A stretch of DNA of 64,000 nucleotides from Bugula neritina (lineage: Eukaryota > Bryozoa > Gymnolaemata > Cheilostomatida > Bugulidae): contig OZ037772.1 in NCBI GenBank assembly GCA_964035545.1, positions 5,793,733 through 5,857,732 of the forward strand, written 5' to 3'. How positions within the stretch are numbered: the stretch's first letter is position 1; each line of letters starts with the position of its first letter. This document shows positions 51,493 to 63,918 of the stretch, piece by piece. The notes beneath the pieces were generated by a model. That model was not told the origin of the DNA and did not search any database. It worked only from the letters and a program-made list of their open reading frames with translations. Both the position numbers and the translations under genes were made by a program.

Positions 51493-54400
51493 TGTGTGTG
51501 TAATAATGTATGTTTGTAGATATCAACTTACACACTGTTGGGTTAGCATTATAAACAACTTCCACATACAATCCATTGCTGTCTGAGTTGCTGCATGTGA
51601 CTTTAAACCCTTCTCTGTATTCTCTGGTTGGAGTGAAAATGATACTTTCTTTTTCTCTTGTGATAGGCTGAATGCCACCGCGACCCTCAATAACTAAAAT
51701 TTAAAACAAAAGATTTTTTTTCAGAATTTTTATATTTAAGAAACACTCAGAAGATAAAGAAAAGACTCAAGTAAAAATTTTATTGTTAGAGTATTTTTTA
51801 AATATAATTCTGTTTTACCTATCATACATATATTTTATTTATTATTTTGTTATATAGTTTTTTAAGTAATATTTACGAAACAGCTATAAATTTAATTTTT
51901 GGAAATAACCAAATTGTTATACTGCTTTAACATTTTTGTAGTGTTTGATACACAATATTTCCTTATCGCAACAAATTAAGATTGCATTCATCATGATATT
52001 TAGCAATTGTCAAATTAGTATACTATAAATAAGTCGGTGATTAGGGCTATAGCTTTCACTAGTTGCATGTGAAAGCATTTATTGTTGCTAGAATGTTAAC
52101 TTTTGCAGTTGATGGAGCATAAAACAAATACAACTCTTTTTTAAAAAGCCAACATTTTCTACTTTAGGGAGCAGTAAATTTGTGTTACCTTTTGTTAATA
52201 TAATACAGTTACATCTAACAAAAGCAACTAAAAATATGTAACGTAAACAAACTATACTCTGTTTTGTTGTATTTTTTATATAAGTTTACCATGCACTTAC
52301 TTTAACTTAATGAAATCTTTGCTTATAAGATTTTTGAATAAATGTTTCAATACTTGCCATATCTTAGTTTAAAATCGCGATAGTATCTGGACAGAATGCA
52401 TCTGATGTGAATCGGCTTGCCTTCAAATGGGACATCGTCGTCATCTTTTGTCATAGTCAAGTACGGTCTGGGTACTTCAAATGTAAAAATATAAAGTCAA
52501 ACAGTTGCATATAGAAAGACACCTTTAGACTGTAAGACAAAATTAAATTAATCTATTTACATCTCAACTTTAGAAGTTAAACCGCTTCTCTATAGTAAAC
52601 ACAAAGTCATGGGTTCGAACCCGACAAAGGCCATTGGTAATAATTCAAAGAAAAGAATCAAGCTTACGGGCAGCATTTTTAGAATTAGTTCTTAGCCACC
52701 AGCTTTAAAAGAAACTATTTCATCATTTCACAGGAATCGTGACTTTAAACGAGTGAAAGAGTTTTTATTTATATCTTGACATTACAAAAGGTTATCGGCC
52801 CAGGTTTACTATGGTAGGTAACTAATATACTCATGGCAAGCAATTCTTAGCAAACAAGCTCTCTCCATCTACCCACAGTACTTAGAAATTTAAAATGTTG
52901 ACATAAAATATTGCCTAATTGTAGTATTTCAGAAACAAGACAAGCACTACACTTTGTATGTGACTATTTATAAAAGTCAACAATCAGCGCAGGCCACTAT
53001 ACAGCAGTTTAGCTGCTAGAATCTGAATCTGCCATGCAAAGTCAGCTTCGAGTTTATTCTTCCAGGAGGAATAGCATATACATGTAATAATTACCATGAT
53101 GTTCCTTCATTATTATGATATATTGTATGGTACTGTATACATGAATATTATAACATAATACTTTGTGGCTGCAACTCAGAACGATTCATGATTAATAAAT
53201 ATCTATAATTATTTTATATAATAAGCAAATGAAACTTTTGTTTATTTTTTTGTTTTGCTTATTTAAACTTATCACTACAAATTCTTTTAGCTGGCTTCGT
53301 CTTTTCAATTTGCTTTTATGCTACATTCAGCATCAAGTAAGCCTGTATAATATTTTATGCTTTATTCTAAAAAGAATTCATAGTCTGAATTGGACATATA
53401 ATGTTTTCAGTTGATGTTTATTTCCCCCCTACATTAAACACATTTTTCTGGCAACTTTAACATTTTTTTAGTAAACTTTTTAACAAATTTATTGTACTTG
53501 TCATCAACAGCTTGCGAAAGCTTTTTCACACATATATATTCTTAGTGATGAGTGAGTTTACCCAGCAGTCCCCTGGTGCAAGCCGGAGGTATGTGGTTCG
53601 AATCCCGGTTGAGCAATTTTTTTTTCTATGATTATGTTTTTCTAAGCGATTTTAGCAATTAATACCATAGTAGTACATTGTATACTCAAATTAATGTAAT
53701 AATTATTTCTCTGATAGCATTAGGAGCTTAGCACATACTGAAGTACAGTTTTAGAATTCTGTTCCAGAGCTCATCACAATGATATACAATGACTCAGTTT
53801 GTATTTTTTACACAGTGTGAACCCATAAAAGTTAGCCAAATACTTTTTAGTTATAGAGTCATCCATGGCAACATGCCAACTTTGCCCTTGATGCAGACTT
53901 TGTTATTATTTACATAGAGTAGACCTACACATGTCTATAGCACTGCTGGGCCTATAATTATTTTGGCCCGACACAATTACAATTTTTTTAAAAACTGACT
54001 ATTTTTGTAAAAAGTTAAAGAATATTTAAACTTCAAGTTTGTTCTCAACTTTAGACTTACATGCTCGTCGATGAATATAGTCCCATATAGAAACAACTAC
54101 GCCATCAGCATAGCATGTTAGTTTTTCCATGTCATCGCTTACAATAAACTTGGTTGTCAAGGTCAGCGTGCTCGCTATCCTGTATGAGCACTGGCTCTCA
54201 GACACCTCTCCGCAAGTTCTCGTACTGACGGAATCTCGAACGGGACACGTAAAGTTCAGGAAGATGCTGTCTACAGACTTAGTCCACCTTCTCTGCACAT
54301 CGAGAGGGGTGGAGCAGGAGGCCCGATGTACTGCCCTGTTTTTCATTTCTAAGACTAGTTCTACCGTTGTGCTGTGCTGCAGAAAGAAGGGAGTTACAGG

Positions 54401-56316
54401 ATCTCTATAATCGTACACAGAAGATCTGATTTTACAGGTGTACCCTATTTCTGTTCCTGCACTGGCAGTGACATAATCCGGGGGAAATTCTCTTGTTAGC
54501 CTCGAACTTCTGTCCTCTGAAAAATTTAAAAAACTCATAACTATTATTGCATGAGCTAATCTATTTTATCTGCTTCAACGTTCAGCTGAATATTAGCAAT
54601 AGTGAGAGTGGAGCTAGTTAAGTCATGGGTCTAAGTGAACCACATGCTTTAAAGTATAAAACGTTTTATTTATTTCATTGTATTATATTGAATCATTTAC
54701 TTGAGAGCTCTCTACATAAACTACCAAGTTTCTTGAAATATATATGACTTTAAACAAATAATAATGTGTAGCTAGGTTAGTGTTTTAACACATTTTTTAT
54801 AAGAAACAGCAAAAATTAAACTTATTTTTCGAGTATGCAAAGTTGTATAGTTTTCAATTTTCATTAGCCCAGTCAAATATGGTTGCAATCTGGAGGTATG
54901 CGGTTCAAATCTCGGTTGGACAAATATTTTTTTTACGATTATGTTTTTTAAACACTTTTATAGCTAATGCCATAGTAGTACATTCTATATTCAGAATATT
55001 ACTTTTGTAATGCTAAATTTATTTTAAGTCCTCCTAGTAATAGTTGTTTCTCTGATATCCAGAGCTTATAACTTGAGGCATGTATTGTCAAAATGATTTC
55101 ATAGCTGGGTATAATGGCCTAAAGTTGCAGATATTTTCCATATACTACAGATATTGGCAATAATTTGTAGCATAACTGTATATGGAGATACTTAAGCTTT
55201 TTTAGTATAGTGAAGTCAGTTGAACTATATTATAATATGTACATAAATTATGTTTAACATGAAGTGAAAACTTAAAGATTTAAAATTATTTTGCCAGATT
55301 TGCCACGTGTCAGACAAATGTATATCATGTAGTTTTTACATCAACTCAGTTACTTAAATTCTTGTCTTATCTTTTATTAAAAGTGTGTTCATTGAAATAA
55401 ATTAAAGAATAGTATAATTAAGAAGCCTCTTTGCAAATTATATTAATTTTATAAAAAGTAGAACTTGTTCCCAAGTGTTGATGGTGTGAGATTTTGCATT
55501 CTCAGTATACTACTCTCTCAACACAACCAATTCAAAATTTTAACTGTTTTTCAATGTACCGCAATTGTTTGCAATTTCTTGATAAAATAGGTTGTCTTTT
55601 TCCCAGACTTCACAAATACATTTTAATTATCCCTGCATCGAGATAGTTACATTTCAACACTCTACTTTTTATACAACTAAATAATCATAACTAATAAAAC
55701 ACTATACATTGCACTACTTTTGAAAAAGGTTATCCAAATTTGATGAACGTGTAGTGTTTAAGTGCCGAGCAGACAGAAATTTGAACCTCAAGTAGAAAAG
55801 GTGTTCACTGAACGTAGTATGCAGTCAGTAAAATCGAAAAACTACTAGTTAATAATGTTAGTGTTTAACTCTACTGCTCTTTCTCTGGCTCTGCTTGCGG
55901 AAGAAACTAAATTTTCATTTTTAAATCTCACTAGCTTTCAATAAAACAAAATTTAATGAAATGAAGCACTAAATAAAAAAAAAATGGGGATGCTAAAAAA
56001 CTACCAGCCAGTTAGGTGCCGACGACAAAAAATATTTGCACTCTTTGTCCAGAATGCTGAGCAACAAGTGCAAATATTTTCTCAATCCATACAGTGGCCA
56101 CCTTTTCTATTTGTAGTACACATTTCTGCTTGCGAAAATAAGCACAGTGCGGCCTTACGCTTCCTGTTGAATCATAGGCCATTACGACTAAATTATGTAT
56201 GCATTATATTATCAAGTTATTTAAACTGTATGTTAAGGTTAATTACCGTGAAATACGGTCTGACAGAAGTGAACAAGTGCCATCACAAGCAGACCGCTGA
56301 TATACCTTGACTCCAT
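50279..56316 (-). CDS. Secreted single-module Ig-like paralogue of the receptor
   Basis: Six exons on the minus strand, 5' to 3': 56247-56316, 54061-54516, 52358-52474, 51532-51693, 50913-51143, 50279-50340; all introns phase 1; 365 residues. Exon 1 is a signal peptide ([18 protein letters not shown] core). Then come the Cys-rich V-like domain ([18 protein letters not shown] ... [18 protein letters not shown]), the split Ig-like domain ([18 protein letters not shown] ... [14 protein letters not shown]) and the second Ig-like domain ([20 protein letters not shown] ... YLTCGI). Exon sizes (456/117/162/231) nearly equal those of the receptor modules. The last exon starts like a stalk ([20 protein letters not shown]) but stops, so there is no membrane anchor. 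The 52358 exon uses a GC donor. Confidence 0.65.
51177..51228. repeat. (TA)n microsatellite in intron of the secreted Ig-like gene
   Basis: About 52 bp of TA, 34 bp from the exon at 50913-51143. Confidence 0.95.
51259..51502. repeat. (GT/GCGT)n microsatellite in the same intron
   Basis: About 244 bp; ends 29 bp from the exon at 51532-51693. With the (TA)n tract it makes up most of a 388-bp intron. Confidence 0.95.
52584..52768 (+). mobile_element. Truncated, decayed SINE (family 1)
   Basis: AGTAAACACAAAGTCATGGG, GTTCGAACCCGACAAAGGCC, ATTGGTAAT and a decayed tail TTTCACAGGAATCGTGACTT. The 5' box-A part is missing. Confidence 0.6.
53555..53745 (+). repeat. tRNA-like interspersed repeat (family 2), copy in Ig-like gene intron
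   Basis: CCCAGCAGTCCCCTGGTGCA and GTGGTTCGAATCCCGGTTGA, followed by a tail (GATTATGTTTTTCTAA, ACCATAGTAGTACATT, TTTCTCTGATA) shared with 54865-55070. Confidence 0.55.
54865..55070 (+). repeat. tRNA-like interspersed repeat (family 2), second copy
   Basis: AATCTGGAGGTATGCGGTTC and AAATCTCGGTTGG plus the tail ACGATTATGTTTTTTAAA, GCCATAGTAGTACATTCTAT and TTTCTCTGATA match 53555-53745. Confidence 0.55.
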
Positions 56317-59300
56317 TACAGTGATGACTAGTATACAGAATGAACAGTCCTTACAATGTTATAATCTCTCAACTTATATAACCTTAACACCAATAATGTT
56401 AAACAATAGTTTCTAATATTCTCTTGTAATTGTTGAATTTTTACGAAACAAAGTTATCTGATTTTCTTTTTAATTCCAATTAAAATTTATTGAAGTATAT
56501 TATTATAACATAGTGCATAGGCTATAGCTATAGTGTACTATGTTGCAAAATAAAATTTTATTGTAAAACTTTATCACATGATTGAAAAATCTACTGCTAG
56601 AAATGTGAAAAAATTAACACCCCATTTGTGTTTTAATATTTCATTAAAAAGAGAACTTTCATTTTTGCAGCTTGCTGAAAAAAAATCTTGCTTTCTTTGT
56701 TTCTCCTCAACTGTGAATTTTGCTCTAATAAAATGACTATGTAATAAATTAAGGTGCCTCTCCATATATATAATGTAGCTAGAAATAACAGTTCCATCAT
56801 TTTGTTTATAAATTATCTGATGCAATTTGTTTTAGAGGATGGAGGTTTTTTCTACATATTTCACGAGCTACTACACACACTGGCATGCCTTTGGCTAGCT
56901 ATAGTCTGAGTGTATATGTTATTTCTGCAGATGAACTCACGCTAATTTATAGTCGCTATTCCTGTGAGAAATCCCTAGGCTAATGACTGATTTTAAATGA
57001 GGCACATAAGCAAATATATATGACTGAATGCTCCTTGTAACATCACCAAAAGTTTTTGTCTGTAAGTAGTTTAAGTTATATTCTGTTACCAAAATTATTA
57101 GCATATCTTGTAAATACTCATATGATAGCTTAAGGCACGTTATGACCATGTGATAATTTTACGCAGATTTATTTCTGTCATATGAGGTTTATTACAGAAT
57201 TGCAGATTTTCTCTTAGGATATAGTCAATATATTTGTCTATGACAAGCACAGCTATAAGCATTTTCATTGGTGCTGCAATTTATTTGAGTTTGTTTCAGA
57301 AGTTGTTCCCACATGATTTCTAGATGTTACTTGTTTCCTTATATTATGCTTATGCCACATTGTCCGATTAATAAAAATTTTGAAAATTCACATAATGTTA
57401 CATTATTATATAATATAATATATTATGTAATCCTAATACTATTTTTATTGAAATTAATTGTAGTTTTGCATATCATGCATTATATTGAACTATGCAATAT
57501 TTTTAACATGTTATACACAGTCATATAATATCCAATTTCACTACAGAATTAAATTTTACTTTAATAATATGTTACTTTGTTGGATAGTATGTTATGTTGT
57601 ATTATGATTAGTTATATATTTATATTATATTGAGTTTTACCATATTATAAACTGTATTATATTGTTTTACATTATTTTATATAATCATTATAATATAGCA
57701 TATTGCATCATAAAATATTATTTCATAATTAGCATGCTATACATTATATAACAACATTTTTCATGACGTACAGTCTAATATTGTTTATATTGTGGAATTG
57801 CGCTCCCATGTCAAGACATTGCTGTGATTGACAACTATTGAGCTAAATATTATTATTATAAAGCAAATATTAATCTTAAAAGTTATTTTAAAGGCTACCA
57901 GTAACAAAAAGCAAGATCTATATTGCTTATTTTTATTAAAATGTTGTTAGTACCGGATGATTTTCATCATTATGTTAAAATAACAATACTGGCTCAAAAT
58001 TTAGTAGAAAAACTAAACTCAGTTACTTTATAGAGAATTATTGTATTTAATGTCCCATTTATATGTATAATATCTATCTTGTATATATTGAGCAAAACAT
58101 AGGAATTGCAATAACTATAATCGTCTCACCATTTCTATCGTAATTTCTGTAATGTACTACATCGTGTTAAGTTTTATTGTAGCATAAAATTATTTTATAT
58201 CATACTACATCATCTGACATATTATACATTTATAATGTCACATGATCCTCCATATAGCTCACATTTCAAATTTCACATAAGTTGAGGGAAAGACTTTATA
58301 ACCCTCTGCATATTCTACAGTTTGTCACAAAGGTTTCAACTCTCACAGTTTATAAATGAGATATAGAGGAAGCATTGCAGCATGCTGTCTTTCGCTAAGT
58401 ATAATAGTAAAAGAAATTGCTTCCATTACTTGTTATATGCTTTGTTTATTATTGCAACAGCTTGCAGCTTGTTGTGGCTGCGGTATTGTATTTTGTTTTC
58501 TAATTCACTTTTCCTCTAATGAATAGCGCAGCTTTTGCACTTGGTTTGTTTTGACAAAATAACTCCAATGTAATATTATATGCAACATTGCATTGTATTA
58601 TAATTATATGATATTATTCAATTTAATACATTGTGTTATAACTTATTGTATTATATAAATTTTTGTTGCATTATACTATATTAAAAACTATATTTTATTA
58701 TAAAAATTAATTATGTTGTCTATTTTATGTTTCAGAATTTAAGTTTAGTTTCAAGCACCTAAATTGAATCAAATCAAGTTCAGCTGACAATATATAATGT
58801 TACAATTATTAAAGTGTTCTCTCGTGATCTTTTCAAAAGAAATTTAAGAAATCTGAAAGGTACTCTAATTGACATAAGCATTTTGCCATTCTATTAATAT
58901 AACCTGGATGACCATAACTCACATAAATTTTCCGCAGCTATAAGAATATTCTTTGATGCGTAATGTACAAGCTGTAATATTAAAAAAAATTGGATAATTA
59001 TATTTATTATTATTATTAATGATACAATTGGAACATTTTAATATATATTTTGTAGTTTATAGACGCAGATGAAATATTGACGAAATGAGTATACAATTTA
59101 ATTTTTATAAAGGTAGTTCTACATATAAATATATGTGAAAATTAAAAAATATTATCGTTTTTCCTGGTAACTAAAATAAATATTTAAATATAAAGTTATT
59201 GCATTTAGTTTAGCATCCTAATTTTGCACATTTAATTAACATTTGTATTTATAATACTAAAAAGACACAGAATAATATAAAGATAGATATTAAACTATAT

Positions 59301-60033
59301 AATTTAGGATAACTTATCGGGCAATTCTGGAATCAATATAAAACATTTTCGAAACTTTTCAATGTCCAGCGTAGATCTAGAGAGCAGATTTAAATAAAAG
59401 CAGTCTTTGGAAGCATCACTCTTATTGGTCAGTCATTTGTAAGCATCACTTCTATTGGTCACTTATTGGGTGTAGGATGTCTTTTGCACATGTGTTGCCT
59501 TATCCTGGTAAATAAATCAAATTGTTTTTCAGTCACAGGGAAGAGCGGAAGCTACAGTTTTTAGTCACACTGTGAGATGTGAGATATGCATGTGAGTGAA
59601 CTGCAATTTCTCAGTTTTGAAATAATTTTATCAACGATTCGAGCATTGTAGCAAATCCATAGATAGCAGAAGTTTTTACAAACACCAACTCAACTTTTCG
59701 AAATATTGAAATACACTGTAGTTGCTAACTAAGCTTAGGTGGATTGATTGTGTAAAAATCAACGAGCAAGCAATTAGTAACGATAAACATATTTTGAAGG
59801 TATAGGTGCAGTAAGGGAAAAATTGAGAAAAGCCTGCGTTCTAGATTAGAAATGTAGCAAAAGAAGTTATGTTCTTGCAAGAATTTAAATTTACGCCCCA
59901 AACCAAAGTTTATAAGGAATTTTGAAGAACTTAGGCTTTCTCAATTTCTCCAATATGGTGCTCATAAATGTGTTTTTGTCAAAATTTGAAAGTCTCAAAT
60001 ATTCTACTTGTATAAAATAGAAAAGTGACTTAC
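56317..60033. other. Long intergenic stretch, no supported gene
   Basis: Very AT-rich, especially 57350-57770 and 58560-58720 (TATTATAT-type runs). It holds a partial SINE (56941-57057). The terminal exon of the intermediate-filament gene should lie here, but I could not identify it. Confidence 0.45.
56941..57057 (-). mobile_element. Partial SINE (family 1) 3' part, minus strand
   Basis: The reverse strand reads TGGTGATGTTACAAGGAGCA, GTGCCTCATTTAAAATCAG, GATTTCTCACAGGAATAGCG and ACTATAAATTAGCG; only the tail half is present. Confidence 0.5.
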
Positions 60034-63000
60034 CTCCCCTGAGGGGTTCACCAGCGTGGTCACCACTTGTCCTCCTGTACCCCAGCTCTCCAGGTCATAC
60101 TCAAAAGCTCCAGCAGGGCCTTTGCCCCTGGCATATATTTTCACACTCCTTGTATCACGGCTATGCCCCAGAACCATGTCTTCAGGGAACTCAAAGTAGG
60201 GGAGTACTTTGTTATCAACCTGAATGAAATAGGTAGAACACAGGCTACAGAAACCAGTAAAAATATGCTCCATTTTATTAAAGAAAGCTAATTTTAGTTT
60301 AACTTTTCAAATGTATTTCACGCAAGAAGCAAATGACTTGTCTGCTATAGCTGTTTATTTAAAAGTTGTTGAATGCCAACCGCAAGATACTAAGATTATG
60401 TTGACTATCTTGGCAGTTATGGATTTTAATTCGTACTAACACTTTACTCATTTATTTGCTAAATGAATTTTACTTCCTGTGAGAGAAGTTTATTACTGTA
60501 TTCATTTAAAACTTTGATGTCTTTTTTCTTACTTTTCTAGAGATTCTCCAACCGCCAATGGATTCGTCTTTCCTTCCGGTGTTCTCTACTTCCACCCACA
60601 GACCGGTTGGTTCCGTCTGACTAATAGCCAGAGGTCCTTTAGCTGACCTTTGGAAGGTCGTCTTCTGAGACATAGATCCTGCTGTGATAGCACCTGCACG
60701 AGAAGATAACTTTGGTCAGGTGATAATTTGCAAACTATTGTCTAGTTTAAAATAAACCTATTCTTAAACTTATTGCAATGCACGTACTTGAATATATAAC
60801 CAACATACTCATTAGGAATAATTTAAGTTTTTTAAACTGCTTCATTTTTAAAGGATAATTTCATGTAATTACTTCTCGCAAACTAGTCCAAAAACAAGCA
60901 TTTATGCAAATATAAAAATAGCTATTATATGTATAGTACTTCAAAGTTCAAGCTCTATTATAATATTATATATTGTTACCATACGTATATACTATCATAT
61001 TATATCTGCACGAAAAGCTTTTTGTATAGTTATTTGGTATATTTATATATGGTGGATCACACTGCATGTACTATCTAGCTCCAAGCAGAATAATGACTGT
61101 ACAGGTGTGAATCATTATATGAAGTATGATATGTTGATACAGCCAATTGCAATATTATGCTTAAGATGATAACTTTGATTAGGAAAATTAAAGAAATATT
61201 TTATGTATAGGGTTGTCTTACTTTGACCACCAGAGGAGCCTCCTCCCAACATAGCTGAAGAGCTGCTAGAGCTTTGCTGGCTGGTCATGGTTTGAGTTAT
61301 GGTCTCCATTCCTCCCATTGTGTCTCTCATGTTCATTCTACGCATATGAAAATCCAAAGATATAGTCTGCTAAAAACCTCAATGTTCAGTTGTGTGCCCT
61401 TTCTGTATAATTAAGAGTTGCTGGCCGTTCAGTCAGAGAACACAACTCAAAAAGAATAAAATTATTTTGATAGCTAATTTATATGTTTTGAAAAACTTCT
61501 ACTTTTAACAAGACTTACTGCTAAATTTAGATTTTGTAAATTTATATACTTTATGACTTCGTAGTTTTGAAACGGCAGTGAATTTACTTATTTATTTTAA
61601 TAAAATTGAAAAGAGAATTAGTTTGTCTCACCTATTTTCTTCTACTTCCAGGAGTTTTCTGTAAGCAGCAATCTCAAGCTCCAGAGATAACTTGCTGTCC
61701 ATCACCACTTCCATTTCTCTCAACATTCTCTCCAGCTCAGCTGTCAACCTTTCAATCTCTGACTCATACTTGCTCTTCTCCTCAAACCATTCCCTCATAT
61801 CCTGCAGAAAACGATTGTAACTCTTTATTCCAATTATCATTCACACATCTTCACTCTGATCAATTTCAACTCAATTTGTTTACAAAAATTTGATTTTTCC
61901 TACTGCACCAACTTAATTTCAAGTTTGTTTAAAGAGCCATTAATATCACAATTGAATTAAATAAAACAAATTAGTAAATATTATAACTAATTTACTTTGA
62001 CAAATTAAATTATTAAATAAAATAATACACAATTTAATTAGTTACTAAGATGGATGAACTAAATTAAAGCTAAATTGTGAAAAACAATGTGAACTATACA
62101 CAAACCTCTTCATGCTGTTTAAGTAAGTCCTGGTACTGCTTTTCAAGTATAACATTTCTGTTTTCAAGCTCATTGACTTGACCTCTCAGATCATTCATCA
62201 TGGTTTGCATTTTCTTGGTTTCAGTCACCATGTTGTCGAGTCGACTCTGATCCTTAGCTTGTCCAGTCTTCACTTCCTGGACCTGCAAATAATTTCACCC
62301 ACTTATTTATGTTACTGATGTTGATTGATAGTTTGCTGTTAATGATTTGTTTGGGCTCGGTAAAGAAAATTGTCAATCAACTCTGTTAAACTAGTTATTA
62401 ACTGTACTTAAGTTGCTTTCCAGTCACACTTGTAGGGAATAATTTAAACTAGCAACAATTCAAGATGATATTAGTTATTGCAAATATGATATGAACATGA
62501 TTTATAATCAAGCAGCTGGCAATCAAACTGACAACTACGACTGGCTGCAATTGGACAAAAAAGAACCGGAACTTTTATTTAAACAAACGCACAGCTGAGA
62601 GCTGTTTGTATAGTTAATAAAAATGCACTCACTCACGGGAGCAGCCGTGGTCTAGGGGTTAGAGCGTTTGCCTAATAAGCACGAAGTCATGGGTTCGAGC
62701 CTCGACAGAGGCATTGGTAATGTTATAATGTTTTGATAGTTGATTCAACAGTAAAACTGCCAGACACTACTGTTTGTGTCACACTTACAAGCTAGTTGAA
62801 GTAACAGTAAAATCAATCATTGCTCATCATAGTAGTCAACCAGTAGTTACTAACAGTCAACTAATAGTTAGAGAGACAGTTAGCCAATTAGTATACTAGC
62901 AGTCAACCAAGAGTGACAGACAAACCTTCATCTGGTAGTAACTCTGCATCTGCTGGTTTTGGTGATCCAGTCTTCTGTCAAACTCATTCTGAAGCTCTCT

Positions 63001-63918
63001 AATAGCATTCGACATTTCTCCTTCCCAGAACTTCCTGTTATCCTTGTAATTATCCTGTCCAATCAGAGCTTGCATCTCTTTCATCTCTTGCTCATGCAAC
63101 TGCAAAGCATTTTTTTGTAAAATTTAGTAGTGGATCCATAAAAGAATTCAACATGCAAGTAAATGCAAAAATGAACTTAAAACTTAATTTAAAGAGACTC
63201 TATAAGCTCAAAATGAGAACTGTAGTTCTATTGAATAATTGATTTGATTTAGTTGAACAATTAAGATCTTATCAGGGTATTATACAGTGTCTCCATTTCA
63301 TTTCACTTAAGTTTTGATATCCAATTACTTACGTTCTTCAAGAACTCCATCTCTTCCTGCAAGGCTTGCATCTGGTTCTGGAGGTCAATGTTATTCAGCC
63401 GTTCAGCGTCTCTCTCCTGTAAAAACATAGTTATAAAGTTTGAGCTATTTTTTACTGAGATTTGCTTATTTATACTTTTTCTTGACATATGTTTATTTTT
63501 ATTGAGGGAATCAATATGGATTTAAATAAATGACGCAAAATTATTCATCAATCGTGAAAACATGTTGTAAGATTAAGATATATGTTTTGGTTAGCTTACA
63601 ATAATTATTCAAAACCATTTTATTTTTGTTTATCTACACCAAAAGGTATGGTAATTTTAAAACTCAAAGTCAAACTATGTTGAAATCAATTTAGTTTAGG
63701 CAGCATAGTGGTGATTTGCTGATGTTTATACCTGAATAGTTTTGAAAAGTTCATCTTGCAGTCTCTGGTGCTCTCCTTTCTCGTAGGCCAGATCTTGTTC
63801 CAGACCGTTCACTCTCCTCCTCAGCATGTTCAGCTCTGACTCATAGTCAGCCAGTTGCTGGTTCTGCCTGTTGATGGTGTCCTTATCTTGAGCTCTCAGC
63901 TTTTCCAAGTCATCCAAT
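60034..63918 (-). CDS. Cytoplasmic intermediate filament protein with lamin-type tail (3' exons, partial)
   Basis: Eight exons on the minus strand, 5' to 3': 63732-63918, 63333-63416, 62926-63099, 62106-62282, 61632-61801, 61222-61337, 60533-60693, 60034-60219. The coding sequence is open at both ends. The first five exons encode heptad-rich rod sequence (RLDDLEKLRAQDKDTINRQN ... LEQDLAYEKGEHQRLQDELF; NRKFWEGEMSNAIRELQNEF) ending with the family's rod-end motif LELEIAAYRKLLEVEENR. A Ser/Gly-rich linker follows (QQSSSSSSAMLGGGSSGGQS), then a lamin-tail domain (RSAKGPLAISQTEPTGLWVE, GGWRISRKVDNKVLPYFEFP, VKIYARGKG, VTTLVNPSGE). Such tails mark protostome intermediate filaments. Head, coil 1A and the 5' exons lie beyond the right edge. 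The last exon after NPSGE is not seen; reading through the donor would add VSHFSILYK and stop. Confidence 0.85.
62637..62725 (+). mobile_element. 5'-part SINE (family 1) in an intermediate-filament intron
   Basis: Well-kept head GGAGCAGCCGTGGTCTAGGG, GTTAGAGCGTTTGCC, GTCATGGGTTCGAGCCTCG and GCATTGGTAATGTTA; the tail is missing. Confidence 0.7.

Noticed and set aside
57350-57770. Possible replication origin or matrix-attachment region
   Set aside because: Only AT-richness supports it, and the whole window is AT-rich.
60067-60291. Plus-strand open frames over the intermediate-filament exons (also 61606-61893)
   Set aside because: Antisense shadows of confirmed coding exons.
62637-62712. tRNA gene with box A and box B
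   Set aside because: Same head as five other SINE copies with a shared non-tRNA tail, so it is a SINE fragment.
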